This document shows positions 52,495 to 64,000 of a stretch of 64,000 nucleotides of DNA, piece after piece. The stretch covers positions 731,798,587 to 731,862,586 of the forward strand of contig CM022303.1 in NCBI GenBank assembly GCA_011799875.1. Direction: 5' to 3'. Each line of letters begins with the position of its first letter. Position 1 is the stretch's first letter. A program made the position numbers and the translations under genes. Under the pieces are notes generated by a model that was not told the DNA's origin, did no database searches, and worked only from the letters and a program-made list of their open reading frames with translations. The DNA comes from Thinopyrum elongatum (taxonomy: Eukaryota > Streptophyta > Magnoliopsida > Poales > Poaceae).

Positions 52495-55400
52495 AGTATA
52501 TACGATCGTTTGTACCCTTTTCAATAAGTACGAGTGTCAAACCCAATGAGGAGCAGAAGGAATTGGTTCGTGGAAATAGTTAGGAATAACTGCAAAATGC
52601 TGGATAAATTGATAGCTGTATTTTTGGTATTTTGGATAGATGCAAGTAATTAAATAACAGTAAAAGTAAATTGATTCCAGAGATGACCCAATCCTTAATT
52701 GTGCTAAGGATAAGCCAGTGAAAATACTTATAAAGACTAGTCATTCTCGAGGACGGTGGAATAGTAACTAGTTGCCAAGTTCCATACTTATTTGCTTTTC
52801 AACTTGCGGTTTGTTTGTTGTCATGTGGGTAGAGCCTAAGCTAAACATATTACAAAACCATTGACTCATATGTTCTTATGATTGAACCCCAACGGCCAAC
52901 TTGGCTATCTATTGGGAATAATTAAGGTAAATCCTAACCATAGCTTTAAGTTCTAGGGTCCATATTTATCCATTATGCTATAAATCCTAGACTCAAGAAA
53001 CGATTTCTTGTCACTCCGGCCTTCAATCCTAAATTCATTATAACATAATGCTCTCCTCTAGGCCCATAAATGGTGAAGTATCATGTAGTCGACATTCACA
53101 TACTACCACTAGAGAATTACAACACAACATATAATCAATACACTACTCTTATTGCAAATTCATATGAAATCCATCAACTAGGGTTCTCCCATGTCCTCAA
53201 GAATACAATGAACTACTCACAAGTCACAAATGCAAGGATGTGCAGGGGCATATGGATATTAATAGCAATCAGAACATATATATATTACACTAAATAAACA
53301 CAAGGCATCAACTAGCAAACATCAATTAATACTAGGAAGTGATTACAGGGATCAATCTACACCAAATGAATAGGGATGATTTCAGAGATGGAGATGGAGA
53401 CGGTGTTGTTGGTGGAGATGTTGTGGATGAAGATGTTCCCCACGTCGGCTTTGTGTTATTGACGATGATGGTGATGAATTCCTTGGGTCAGAGGTGGCAG
53501 ATCCAATAGGATCAGCCCTCCAAGAGAGGAACTAGGGTTCTCTGTTTTCCACCACTATAAAATATCAAAGAAAAAATAGGAACTCCTCTCGGGATGAAAG
53601 GAGGCCAACCTCAAAAGGGGAGTTAGAGCGGGGCAAAGGTGGGTCTCACGTGCCCCCTGGCGCGCCCTACGGCTAGGGCAGATGAGCCTACCACGTGGGG
53701 GCCAGGCACCCCTCCCTCCCCAAGGGCTGCCCTCTGGCTCCTGGCTCCTTTTCGTCCCTTATTCTTTGAACTATTTTTGAATTATTTTTTCCATGTCTAG
53801 AAATATGCTTTTCTTCATAGTTTCTTCAATGTTCAATTTTCATCAAGTTTTCGGTCCCTCCCCGGTGCAATTCTACATTAAGAGAGAAAATATAGATAAA
53901 ATATGCTATGGGTAATTGATTGTGCATGGTAATTGAGCAACTTATCCTCTGAAATTGTGATGCAAAATGTGCGTATTAGCTCCCCCAAGCTTAGACCCCT
54001 GCTTGCCTCCAAGAAAAAACTAAGCTTGGTGAGCATGCCCACATGTTTATGAAGCGAGGTGTAGATAATAAAAAGATATGGGCATTGCAACATCACGCAA
54101 TCAATTCATTCATAAATACTAGAGTGGTAACACCCTATGAAACCATCTACTATGGAGGCCATGACATCTTTACCATCATTAGAAACTTAGTTGTTACATC
54201 AAGCTATTAAAATACCGGACCATACTCCGACTTACTTAAAGAATTCAAGCACCCCAACACTTTAGATGAGTCTACAATAGATCTTTTCAAGGCAAGTTTC
54301 ACATACTCAATTATTTCTTTGACCTTAGCACATAAGCTAGCAATCATGCAATTAAGTGTTTAGAGGACAATTCATATTTTGTTTAAGGCTAAGCATAAAG
54401 AACCTAAAAGTTTCAACAAGTTGCCTTGTCTAGCTTTTCACATCCTCTTTTCGATTATGTCAATCTCTTAAACAAATATCAACATACATCTTAGCAAGTT
54501 ATTATTCATAGATCCTCTAGAATACATTATTACACTGTATAAGAATGAATTATAGATGGAAAATTGACTCAACATAAAAAACAAAGGATAAGCCCTTCGG
54601 AGAGGGAAGCAGGGATTGTCATGCACATCTAATTTTGGGTTGATAATTATGAAAAATGAATCATCTATTTAGCCGCGATAGTTTTGTTAATGTCCATGTC
54701 AATAAGCCACAATATGAGAGCCCACACATTGCCTCACTTACCAATGCTAGCTATTTTTGTCATTATGGTGGGTTTTTCCCACGTCTTTTCTTCATAGCTT
54801 TTTGGAAGCAGGGTTCACCTCCCCCGCTTCTTATTCTTGTTTTGATGAGGTTTGCCCCAGTCTTTCCCCTTGTTTCTAATGCTACTGATACCATATACTA
54901 AGAGTTCATGGAAGAACTAACATATCACAACTTATTAACATGGACAATGAAAATCACTGAAAAGCTTTTACTTGTAGTACCAATGACAATTTACTTGGAA
55001 TGGTGTTTCTTTGCCATATAGGTATGTATGGTGGACACTTGTGGAAGAAAATGGGCCAAAGGAATTAGATGTACAAGCAAACATACCATGCTTAGAATAT
55101 GGATTTGGTTAGCAAAGTTTGACTACATAAACATGCATGGTAGAGGATCCATGAAAAATAAATTGATAAGGCACACATAGATGCAATTTATCTAGTTGTC
55201 TTCCATAGTTAGCCCAAATAGTTTGTCCAACCTCCAATTAAGACAAGATGGTTTGAAAAACTCATGGATATGAAAATAATGTATTTGCATGTGCCCTTTT
55301 CTTCTATGCAAGTTAAGATTCATGATTCTATTAAGTCATCAGATATAGTTCTAGTTAAACATCTTAATAGCCTCAACCTATAAGTTTCTAATGTTCGTAA

Positions 55401-55650
55401 AGTCATGACCTCCGATCAAAAGACAAGCTAAAGACAGTTGTCATGCTAGAATATTAAATACCAAGGATTAAAATGATGTCCAAAGTACTCATATATCATT
55501 ATCAAGTCTCACATCAATGGATACAACCATATATATGCTCCAGGTAGGCAATAGCACACTTGCAAAATAAATTTCAGAAAATAAACATGTCACTAAAGAG
55601 AGACGACAAATGCAAGATAAAGTAAATATGCATCCAAGATACTGAGGCAA

Positions 55651-55668
55651 CCCCCCCCCCCCCCCCCC
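55651..55668 (+). repeat. Poly(C) tract
   Basis: About 18 C residues in a row within the gypsy relic; a likely site of length variation or assembly error. Confidence 0.8.
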
Positions 55669-56658
55669 AACAAAAGTTTGTAACAAGCTTGGGAGGTGGC
55701 AAATACCACAAATTTAGGGTTGATCCTTGGATGATGGTGGTGTAGAGTTGTTGATGGCTTGACAAAGCTCCAAGACTTCTTTTTTGTAGGTTCTCCAACT
55801 TCTCTTCACAAGCTCTCATGTAGCCATACACCATGTCCACGGTACGAGGTAGATTTGAGATGGCCCTCATGAGATCTTCAATCGTTGTTCTTGCAACCTC
55901 CAGTTCCTGAAAAGAGGAGGATGGAGAGATGCTATAGCAGGGCCCTTCTTCGTTGCTTCACCATGTTGGGATGGCTGCTTCCCCAGTGTCCTCATGCTAG
56001 CTCCTCGCATCTGTTCAAGGAAGTCTTCTAAAGATTTCCACTCCATCTTTTTCTTCTTTTTTTGAGATGGAGTCTTCTTTGCCGGTGCTTCCTTTAGCCC
56101 CGCCATAATTTCCTCATCGGTAGACCAACCTTCATCATAATTCCACCTCTCTCGGGAACATTCCCTATCTTGGAGCCTCCCATCCCTTCTCCATGGGGGA
56201 GAAGGGATCCTCCATGATCTTCACAATTATCGGCTTCAATTGAGGAGGCTGGCCAAGAGTTCCATGATGCCATCTTCCCTCGGCCATGGCAAGGATGTGC
56301 AGAACCCTGACTAGAAGAGAGGAAACAAAACCGACGAAAAACCTCATGATACAAAGCTCATAAAATATGGGAAAAATATGTAGGTGATAGCTTGGCAAGG
56401 AGGAAAGGTTGGCGAAAGGGGGAGGCAGAGGTGGACGCTGTGGGGCCCATGAGCCCCCATGGAGCGTCTCAGGGGCTGACCGCCTGGGGCCCTATTGGCC
56501 CACCTCCGGCTCTCGTTTCACATACATTTTCTAAAATCTATAAAACTTTGAATTATTTTTCATGGATTTTTCATACTTGGGCACTTACTCATTCCTTTAT
56601 AGCTTCTGTCTGCTTTTTGAATTGCAACATAATTGCTTTTCCAGAATGATTAATTCCA

Positions 56659-56979
56659 TTATCTCCATTTCTTCCTCGAAGGGAGCCCCGGTGATATAAC
56701 GCTGAGGCCGCTATCCATTGACAACTCTTGGTTTCTCATTGTATCACTTATAAGTCTTATAGCCCTGGATTGATAAACTTCTTCGATGGTATAGGGACCT
56801 TCCCACTTTGATAATAGTTTGCCTGCAAAATGTCTAAAGCGAGACTTGTACAATAATACTTTATCTCCTATTTTAAATTCTTTCTTTTGGATCCTTTTAT
56901 CATGCCACATTTTTACTTTTTCTTTAAACATCTTAGCATTTTCATAAGATTCGTTCCACCATTCATCTAAGGCACTAAT
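56659..56979 (-). pseudogene. Gypsy integrase C-terminal region
   Basis: The minus strand reads MWHDKRIQKKEFKIGDKVLL then YKSRFRHFAGKLLSKWEGPY and TIEEVYQSRAI. This is the GPY/F-type C-terminal module of gypsy integrases (HDK-I--K-F--GD-VLL--SR---FPGKL-SKW-GP). After a frameshift, RYITGAPFEEEMEIMELI matches the Athila-group pol end. It is broken off at 56980 by a copia insertion. Confidence 0.85.
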
Positions 56980-59155
56980 TGTAGGAGATATGCCCTAGAG
57001 GCAATAATAAATGTTATTGATTATCTCCCTGTTCATAATTAGGTTTATGTTCCATGCTATAACTGCTATGGTTCTCGAGTCTGCAAATAAAACGAGGCTC
57101 GGAGGAAGACTCATATGCACGTGTGGAATAATAAACGGTAATATGTATTCCTAGTCTGGCCTCTAAGACTAGCTCAAGTATTGCATGATGGTTCTGTTTT
57201 CCTGATCATGGGCATGTCTATGCCAGCAATTTTGAGGGCACAGTGTTAGAAGAACATTTGTGTTGAATCGACCCAAATTGATGTTATGCTATGAGTTACA
57301 TTCGTCACATATTAATGGTTAATAACACAGAGATGGTTAATGTTTGCAAAATTCCTTAGACCATGAGAGTGTCGAGTTTCTTCATACTTGCTTCATGAAC
57401 TTTGGGGTTTGTTAAACGTCATCCGTAAATGGGTGGCTATTACGGCGGCTTACGGGTTCATGGAAAAGTGTGTCAAGTAACTTGATAGCTCGAGATTGGG
57501 ATTTGCTCCTCCGACGATGGAGAGATATCTCTGGGCCCTCCCGGTGTTACGGTATCCATCATCGTCTGGCCAGACACTTTGTGATTTGATCACAGGGATG
57601 CCGGAACACGGTAACGAGAAAAGAGAACAATACCGGTAACGAGGTAACTGGCATAGTGGACAAGTTGTTGATCCACGGAAATGCCTACATGTCTAACCTC
57701 GGGTATTTGTAACATATCGTGAAGCAACAGGAATAGCACACGGCAACTGGAGGTTCACTCGAATATTCATTCGTGTGGGTATAGGGGTCAATATGGGTGT
57801 CCACGGCTCCGATGTTGATCATTGATCGGAAGGTGTTCCGTGTCATGTCTATACTTCACCGAACCTATAGGGTCACACGCTTAAGGGTCATCTATCTGCT
57901 GAATACTAGACAGGGAGTCTGAGAGAAAATCACCGAAAAGTTTCAGAGACAACGGAAGAGTTCCGGAGAGAGAACACTGAAAAAGTTTTGGTAAAACCGA
58001 AAAGTTGTTTCGGATAAAACCATTGATCCAAAAAGGTTTCGGCAAGCACCGGGAATGTTTTGGAGGTTGCCAGATTGGTCTGGTAATTTCTGGAATTTTT
58101 CTGGAGAAAAAACCGAAAAAAAAGTTTCGGAGCTGCCGGAGTTGTTTACCGGGTAAACAAAGATGGTTTTAAATTAAACCACCATACTGGAAATGTTCCA
58201 GAGCGCGTCCAGATAATTTTAGAGGGTGCCGGAAATGTTCTGGGACCTTCTGGAATTTTTCAGAAATAATAGTCGCGGAAAACATCTTGTCCCAGCGTGA
58301 GGGGACAAGATCCCACGGATCGTGGGGGCTGTTTTTGGGCTGTTTTTGGGGGGGCCCCCTTTGGGAGCAGCCCCCTTGTGGCTGGAAAAAATGTTGGGGG
58401 GGGGGGCCCATGGTGGGGGGCAGCCCCCACAAATGGTGGAGAGTGTTGGGAGGAAGGTGGGGCCCCATGGGGGAACACCATGGACAAGGGAACATGTTTT
58501 TCCCTTGTTTGGTGGGAACATGTTCTCCTTGTTTTGTGGGAACATGTTTTCCCCATGTTTAGTGGGCTGAATTTTCAGCCCCCTCCACCCCTTCCACCAC
58601 TATATAAGGAGGAGGAGAGGTGCTCTCCAACTCCACTCCAACTCTCTCACACAAGCCATGCATGATCTGGCATTCTCTCTCCCTCCCACGAAATAGTTTC
58701 GTAGTGCCGAAAGGCTGTCTGGGTTCCGGTGGGAACTAGTTCTGGACGGCGAAGCCCTGCCGGATAGATGGCACCGTATGTGTGCAACCCCGTAGAGAGG
58801 TCGTAGTTTCGTCCTTTTGCCCGAGGGGCTGTTCGAGTGTCCTCCCGAAGGGCTGTCCGAGTGACGGTCCGAGTTCTGTGAGTCCTCCCGAAGGGCTGTC
58901 CACGACACCGTCCAGGGGACTGTCCGACCGCCTCCCGGAGGGCTGTCTGAGTGGCGGATGAGGGAGTACATCCTCGCGGTTGGGAGGTTGTAAATCCTAG
59001 CTGCGGGGATCTGCACCGACGATCGTCATCGACTCTACTTCCGCTGCGCTACGAGTCGGTAACGAAAATGATCAAACCTTGTATGCAGTCTCCATAGTGG
59101 TCCTGGGCTGGTGCGTAGGTCGGAAAATTTTTGTTTTCTACTGCGTTCCCCAACA
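56980..59155 (+). repeat. 5' LTR, 2.2 kb
   Basis: Runs from TGTAGGAGATATGCCCTAGA to CTGCGTTCCCCAACA, with the TG...CA ends of LTRs. Runs of G at 58352-58410 and AACATGTTTTCCC-type repeats (58480-58560) lie in the middle. Repeated GGGCTGTC(C/T)GAGTG units occur at 58825-58960, just downstream of the promoter. Confidence 0.85.
58601..58608 (+). promoter_or_regulatory. LTR TATA box
   Basis: TATATAAG about 550 bases before the LTR end, followed by GGAGGAGGAGAGG, in the position used by BARE-type LTR promoters. Confidence 0.65.
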
Positions 59156-59156
59156 G

Positions 59157-59170
59157 TGGCATCAAGAGCC
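59157..59170 (+). other. Primer-binding site
   Basis: TGGCATCAAGAGCC begins two bases after the LTR end and is a diverged form of TGGTATCAGAGCC, complementary to the 3' end of initiator tRNA-Met. Confidence 0.75.
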
Positions 59171-61760
59171 GTGCTATGCGTAGATGCAGGTTGCGATCTA
59201 GAATACATAGTGATGTATGGGTGTTGCACAATATAATTAGGTAGTAGATGAGTTCTATTACTGAAAATTATTTGTGCGGGTAGCAGATGAAATCTGTTAC
59301 CCGATATTCTTGTTGCTTCCCTGGAATTTGCATATTTCTGATCTTGATAACAGCATGGTGGAGTTTCAATGTTCTGGCAATCCGCGATCCTGATTGATCA
59401 ACGAAGTGCTAACAGTTCATTGAATTCCACCGTAGTTAAAAAGAAAGATGAAATTTCGCAGACGAAACGGCAATGCAGATATGATCTGCACGGGGGTCAT
59501 GCGTATGACGAAGTTTAGTATGGGGCTCGAGATTTTATTATCTCGGTTTTCATACACCCTGGAAACTTAATCTAGCGACTTGAATTATCATACTTGATGA
59601 TGGACGTTGGTAGCTTCGGTTTGTTTTGAAACCTTAGAAGCCACGTAAAACAAGTTTTTGCTTGAACCGATTAGAGACGTCTAACTTGGTTTTGCAGGAG
59701 GGTTTGCATGTGCATATGATGTGGTATAGCAGTGCTCATAATAATTTGATTATGTATGAGATGACTATATGATGTAAATTGATTAACATGACCTACGTGT
59801 CATGATTCGGCATGATGGCTGGAGCCATATGATTGTCACTTTATTGACCTGCGTGTCAACCTTAAGTAATGCATTATTTTATTAGCTATAGAGATAGCAA
59901 TATTATCTGGTGCATCGACAAGGTGGTGGCAATCTTCGTGAAGGTGAACACCGACGCGAATGCCGAAGACGAAGAAATACAAGACTTCTCCGTCAGAAAG
60001 GGCTATACCATATCATGCTATTATGAATTTCCTGAGATGTTTATCCCTTATGATGCACCCTTCTTGATTGCGCGGTAGTCGCTTTTATTAGGGTGATCTC
60101 TCACAAAAATATCAAGTAGTTAGTGTTCTCCCAAGTGTAGCACCGTCACGGCACCTAACTTTTCGGGGTATCACATGCTACCATGGGTACGAACGATTAG
60201 GGATGTGTGAGGCGGGTGAGTTGAGACCTCGCAGCGAGATCACTTGGTTGTCTTGAAGTTCAGGCATGAAAGTCATGAGCTCGGAACACACGCATCGAAA
60301 GATGAACACGAGTCACATAGAGATGTGATTGGCAAGTTTGCCTACCGATTGAGATTTTCGTCATCAGTGATGCTACCATCAATGGCGTTGAATTGAAATG
60401 CGGATCTTGAATCACTCACAATCAATTATGAGAGATATTGATTTGAGTGGGAGCGCACTGTAGAATTATCTTGTTTAATTCTCAGTGCAATTAATTGTGA
60501 ACACTGTCTAAGTGTTATATGCATAATAGTTGTAGAATAATGGCTCGCGTTTCCACCTTCCCTATTAATTTTGAATAGCTGTTAAATATCTGGTTAAAAC
60601 TTTATGGTTGGTAACGTAATGTGAGGATTGTCCTCAAGAGTGCCGAGAAGGACTTTGTCCTATCGCATACTTTCGGTATTCTCTCGCTTATGCTATGGAT
60701 CATTTGACTGTCGTCCTTCGATCCAAAAGCTAGAATTCTGTTTCAGTCAAGTGCAATATGTTTGCTTCCATGAGACCCGAACTTCGAAAGTTTGGATAGT
60801 TATGTGATATTCATGGAATCTGAAAATCATTTTCAGAGACAGACAAAGGCTAAAAGATATGAGATATCCAAAGCAATGTTTGTTTGCAAACTATTAGTAA
60901 AGGAGTTTTACTATGCATTAGACTGATAGGAGAGGGATCCAGAAGAACGCCTGTCATATGATGAAAGGTGAATAAAACAACAACTTAAAGAGAAAGGAAG
61001 TGTCCGAAGGGTGTTAGTGAAACTTTCACGCCTAGGAAGTCCGGGGCTAACGCCACTCTTAAGTTGGGTGCTTCTTCTGAGAGTAGGAGAAATACTGAAA
61101 GTTAAACTGTTAGAAGTATAAAGGCAGAAAAAAAGAAGACTGGAATATCCAGCTCATGTATGAATGTCATACAAGTTTTTGATGTATAGAAGGCTAGTCA
61201 AAGATATAGTTCTTGGGTATTGTGAGTTAATCACAAAGATACCCGCTCGATTGCTTTCTGTTGCAACTCGATGTAAGAACTACTATGGCTTGAAAGACTA
61301 GCCAGGAATGAGGTTTAGGTATACACAGGGAACATAGTAAATGTTACTATACCTTCCATCGGTGTATTACCGTCTGTATTTATTTTCATAATTCATTTTA
61401 GAGTTTCACACTCTAGCCCTTTGCATAAGGTATCTTGCAAGAAGGTTGTTCATAACAGAACTTTTTATGTTCGGTGTTATGAATAACATAAGGGCCATAC
61501 TTTCATTATGAATAAGATGTATGTTATGAATAATGATAATAATATATTACCTCTGGATTTACATTCATAATTCATTTTAGAGTTTCATACACTCTAGCCC
61601 ATTGCACAATGTTTGTTGCAAAAGAGTTGTTCATAAAAACAACAATTGTTGTTCAGTATTATGAATAAACATGAAGGGCCATACTTCCATCCAAGATGGG
61701 ATGTATGTTATGAATATTGATAGTAATATGATACATCCATAACACTGATGCTAAATGTCG
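59171..61760 (+). pseudogene. Untranslated leader and decayed gag of the copia element
   Basis: A long leader precedes a possible gag start at 60540 (MARVSTFPINFE then stop). Fragments such as NHFQRQTKAKRYEISKAMFV follow, with frequent stops and frameshifts. Repeated segments TTCATAATTCATTTTAGAGTTTCA(TA)CACTCTAGCCC occur at 61386 and 61565, marking a local duplication of about 180 bases. No complete gag can be read. Confidence 0.55.
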
Positions 61761-62660
61761 TAAGACTAAGAGAATACCACACAAGTGTGGCACTGCATTT
61801 GGTCACATTGGAGAAACCCGCATGGATAAATTCTATTATGATGGATTTTAATGTCGTTTGATTTTGAATCATCTGACACTTGCAACTTTCCTCCGAAAAG
61901 TAAAGTGACTGAAATACCGTTCACAGGCCATAAGGAACGAGCAAAGAACTTATTGGTGTTCATACATTTTGATGTATGTAGTCCGATAAATGTTATTGCA
62001 AACAGTGGATTTATCTATCTTCAGAAATGACTCAAGTAGATATATGTATATTTACTTGATGAGACATAAGTCTAGATCTTTTGAATTCATTCAAAAGGTT
62101 TTCAAGAATGAAGTAGAAGTTATTGTAACAAGAAAATTCTGTTTCTACAATTCGATTGCAGAAAGGAATATTTGAGTTACAAGTTTAGCGAATGTCTGAT
62201 GAGTTTTGAAAAGAGTTTTATAACTTACACCTCCCGGAACACCACTGTGAGTGAAAAGTCCGTGAAGATGAAATCGAACCATTTATGACATGGTAAGATC
62301 AAAGATGACATAAATAAATTTGCCATTATCCCTTTTAAAAGGTGATGCTTTAGAGACTGCGGCTTTTACACTGAAAAGAGCTCCATCAGGTCTGTTGAAA
62401 TGACATCATGGTATGGTACGCCCAACCATGTTATATCTTTTCTTAACATTTGGAATATGGGGCTTGTGTAAAAGGTTACAAACCTATTCCAAATCAGACA
62501 AGTGCTACTTTGTAGGTTATCCCAAGTCATTGGGTATTCCCCCACCACTATACCGAGGCAAAAGTTTTTGCCACAAAATGGTATGCTTTTTGAAGAAAAT
62601 GGTTCTTTGAAAAAGGTGAGTGGGAGAATAGTGCAACTCGACGAGATAAACAGTATCTTC
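61761..62660 (+). pseudogene. Decayed copia integrase
   Basis: Across shifted frames one can read HIGETRMDKFYYDGF, LVFIHFDVCSP (first catalytic Asp region), SRYMYIYLMRHKSRSFEF, LTPPGTPL, NRTIYDMVRSKM, DALETAAFTLKRAPS and CYFVGYPKSLG. These follow the BARE-type integrase in order (LIHTDVCGPM, LSRYGYIYLMKHKSE, LTPPGTPQ, NRTLLDMVRSMM, ALETAAYTLNRVPS, FVGYPK). Many stops are present. Confidence 0.85.
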
Positions 62661-64000
62661 GCCATCAGATCAAAGGAAAGAGACCTTGGAAGTAATTCCG
62701 GAGTTTCCTACTGCGACTGATACGGAAGTCTCTACAATAAAATGTATGGACTTCGGTCAAACTTGCAGCTGAACCACGTAGGCAAGGCTCGTGCAAACCT
62801 CTCAGGTGCGCAAACGAGATATTGTTGTTAGACAATAGTATACCTACGATACACAAGGAAGCGTTGATGGGCCCTAACTCCGGAATTGGCTAAATGCCAA
62901 TACAATCCGAGATAGTTTCCATATAAGTGATTCAAGATTAAAACCTTGATACACCTTTCGGAAGACTTAGAGTTTGACGAATATTTATGGAACTATAACT
63001 GATATGAATAAAAATGTTTTATCCATAAAGCTCGACTTGTTGCAATATACAAGTTCAAGGAGTTGACTACGATGAGGTTGCTTCATCGTAGCGATGCTTA
63101 AATTCGGTTCGGGTTGAACTAGCAATTAATACATATTTCATATCATGAGATATAAAACAATGGATGACAAAAGGATTTCCATCTGATGGAAATGAAACCA
63201 AGGACCTGCATGTGTTACAGTCCAAGGTATTTTGTCAATCCAGAGGATGCTAGAAAGGGTGCAAACTTCAGAGTTCCAGCGATGGACAGAAGAGAGCAAA
63301 GTGGAGTTGGAATCTTTGTGTTTTGATGAAATGGTCAAAGGAGTTTTGACTTCATCAATGGATAACGAAGATGCTTGTAATTCAAGAAAGTAAGTGGGAG
63401 CCTAATAACATTTCTAAAAACCTTGTGTGCTTGACACATTGTTAATTGGAAATAAAATTCTTGACACGAATTAGGACTTCATTTGAAAATAGTTTTTCGA
63501 TGAAGTGCTTGGGCTAAATAGCCTTAATATTAGGCATGATGATCTATGAAGATAGATTTACCTAATGGGGCTAAGCAATAAATACATATTGACAAGATGC
63601 TAAAACTTTTTAGCATTTAAAACGCCAAGGAGTGATTCTTGCCGAAGTCACATGGAAAGAGTTTTTGCAAGACTCGGCGTCCCAAAAACACTGATGAGCA
63701 AAATACATGATGGGGATTCCACACACTCTTGTGTTTGGATTAATCATGTATTCCATGGTATGTATAACAACCAGATATGTCCAATACTCCCAAAGTTGTT
63801 GCGAGTATAGATACCAAAGTGATCAAAAGTATTGATCAAGGGACAACAGTGAAAAAGGGTCATTGAGTACTATAGTAGCACTGATGACAAGTTTTCTCGC
63901 AAGTAGAGATCATGAAGAGTTCGTTGTAAAAGGTTACATCGATACAGTCTTCATCATTTCTCCATGCGATTTTCGATTTAAATTGACGGTTTTGTGTAAC
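62661..64000 (+). pseudogene. Decayed copia reverse transcriptase
   Basis: Short matches only: ARLVA near 63030 followed by a VDYDE-like GTTGACTACGATGAG, and an AYI-DK-L--F-M-N-K-G-LP-SHG block (HIDKMLKLFSI and neighbours, 63585-63640). A YAS-IGS-MYAM-like remnant follows (63720-63760). The catalytic YVDD is not readable. The sequence continues past the window edge. Confidence 0.6.

Larger units (their letters stand above)
52495..56979 (-). mobile_element. Athila-like gypsy retrotransposon, 3' portion
   Basis: A minus-strand integrase C-terminal frame sits at the right edge (56659-56931). It is followed downstream by long, mostly non-coding sequence, a GCTTGGGGGAG polypurine-like tract (near 53985) and LTR-like sequence. 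TGATACCCACAAGTATA at 52495 is the likely outer LTR end. A late ORF region (MAGLKEAPAKKTPSQKKKKK, 56106 downward) is also seen. The 5' side is cut by the copia LTR at 56980. LTR borders are uncertain. Confidence 0.6.
56980..64000 (+). mobile_element. BARE/Angela-like copia retrotransposon, right part outside window
   Basis: The 5' LTR (56980-59155) is followed by a primer-binding site and decayed gag-pol on the plus strand. It sits inside a gypsy element. CTAAT at 56975-56979 would be one half of the target duplication; the other half lies beyond the window. Its LTR start is the same family as the minus-strand LTR at 866-1437. Stops are dense, so the internal region is old or the copy was mobilised in trans. 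Confidence 0.85.

Noticed and set aside
58169..58665. Pro/Gly-rich frames in the copia LTR
   Set aside because: They fall in a G-rich, non-coding part of the LTR and have no counterpart in copia proteins.

Overview
The window looks like a slice of a large grass genome, most probably a Triticeae species (wheat, Aegilops or barley relatives). The evidence is BARE/Angela-type copia LTRs, CACTA elements with arrays of short subterminal repeats, Helitron ends carrying the cereal CCCGTGCGTTGCAACGG motif, Stowaway and Tourist MITEs, an Athila-like gypsy remnant and a Triticeae-style LINE. All identifications come from reading the sequence; no database search was run. No intact ordinary host gene was found. 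The only resident gene I can argue for is an F-box gene broken by a copia element (4.4-5.2 kb). Other host-gene pieces are captured exons inside mobile elements.

Layout. 0-2 kb: the 3' end of a BARE-like copia on the minus strand, and a 30-bp minisatellite. 2-5.5 kb: sequence with nothing recognised, then the broken F-box gene. 5.5-7.2 kb: the truncated end of a CACTA element with a TNP1-like pseudogene. 7.2-28.6 kb: a LINE cut in two by a Helitron (11665-27989). That Helitron was in turn entered by a 12,466-bp CACTA element (15441-27906, TSD GGA). Joining base 11664 to 27990 restores the LINE reading frame exactly. 28.6-42.2 kb: a string of minus-strand Helitrons lying end to end, one with a captured ALOG-domain fragment and one hosting a young 4.8-kb copia element (33106-37906, TSD CAAAG). 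42.2-50.7 kb: another Helitron (42158-50734). It contains a 4.2-kb CACTA element with an open four-exon B3-like gene and a 5S-rRNA-derived tandem repeat. It also contains a 1.1-kb Pack-MULE with homocysteine S-methyltransferase and LRR-kinase fragments, and an inositol-transporter fragment. This Helitron entered one unit of a roughly 460-bp tandem duplication. 51-57 kb: unassigned sequence and an Athila-like gypsy remnant. 57-64 kb: a decayed BARE-like copia that runs off the right edge.

The most interesting object is the 12.5-kb CACTA element. It encodes a TNP2-type transposase with two in-frame stops, and a four-exon protein joining a TNP1-like part to a Ulp1/C48-like domain that appears to lack its catalytic cysteine. 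It also encodes an 83-residue protein pairing an RNase H1-type RNA/DNA-hybrid-binding domain with a C-terminal membrane segment. A second, internal copy of the subterminal-repeat and leader module precedes the second gene. Inside that leader lies a long inverted repeat related to the transposase leader, a plausible source of small RNAs acting on the element itself.
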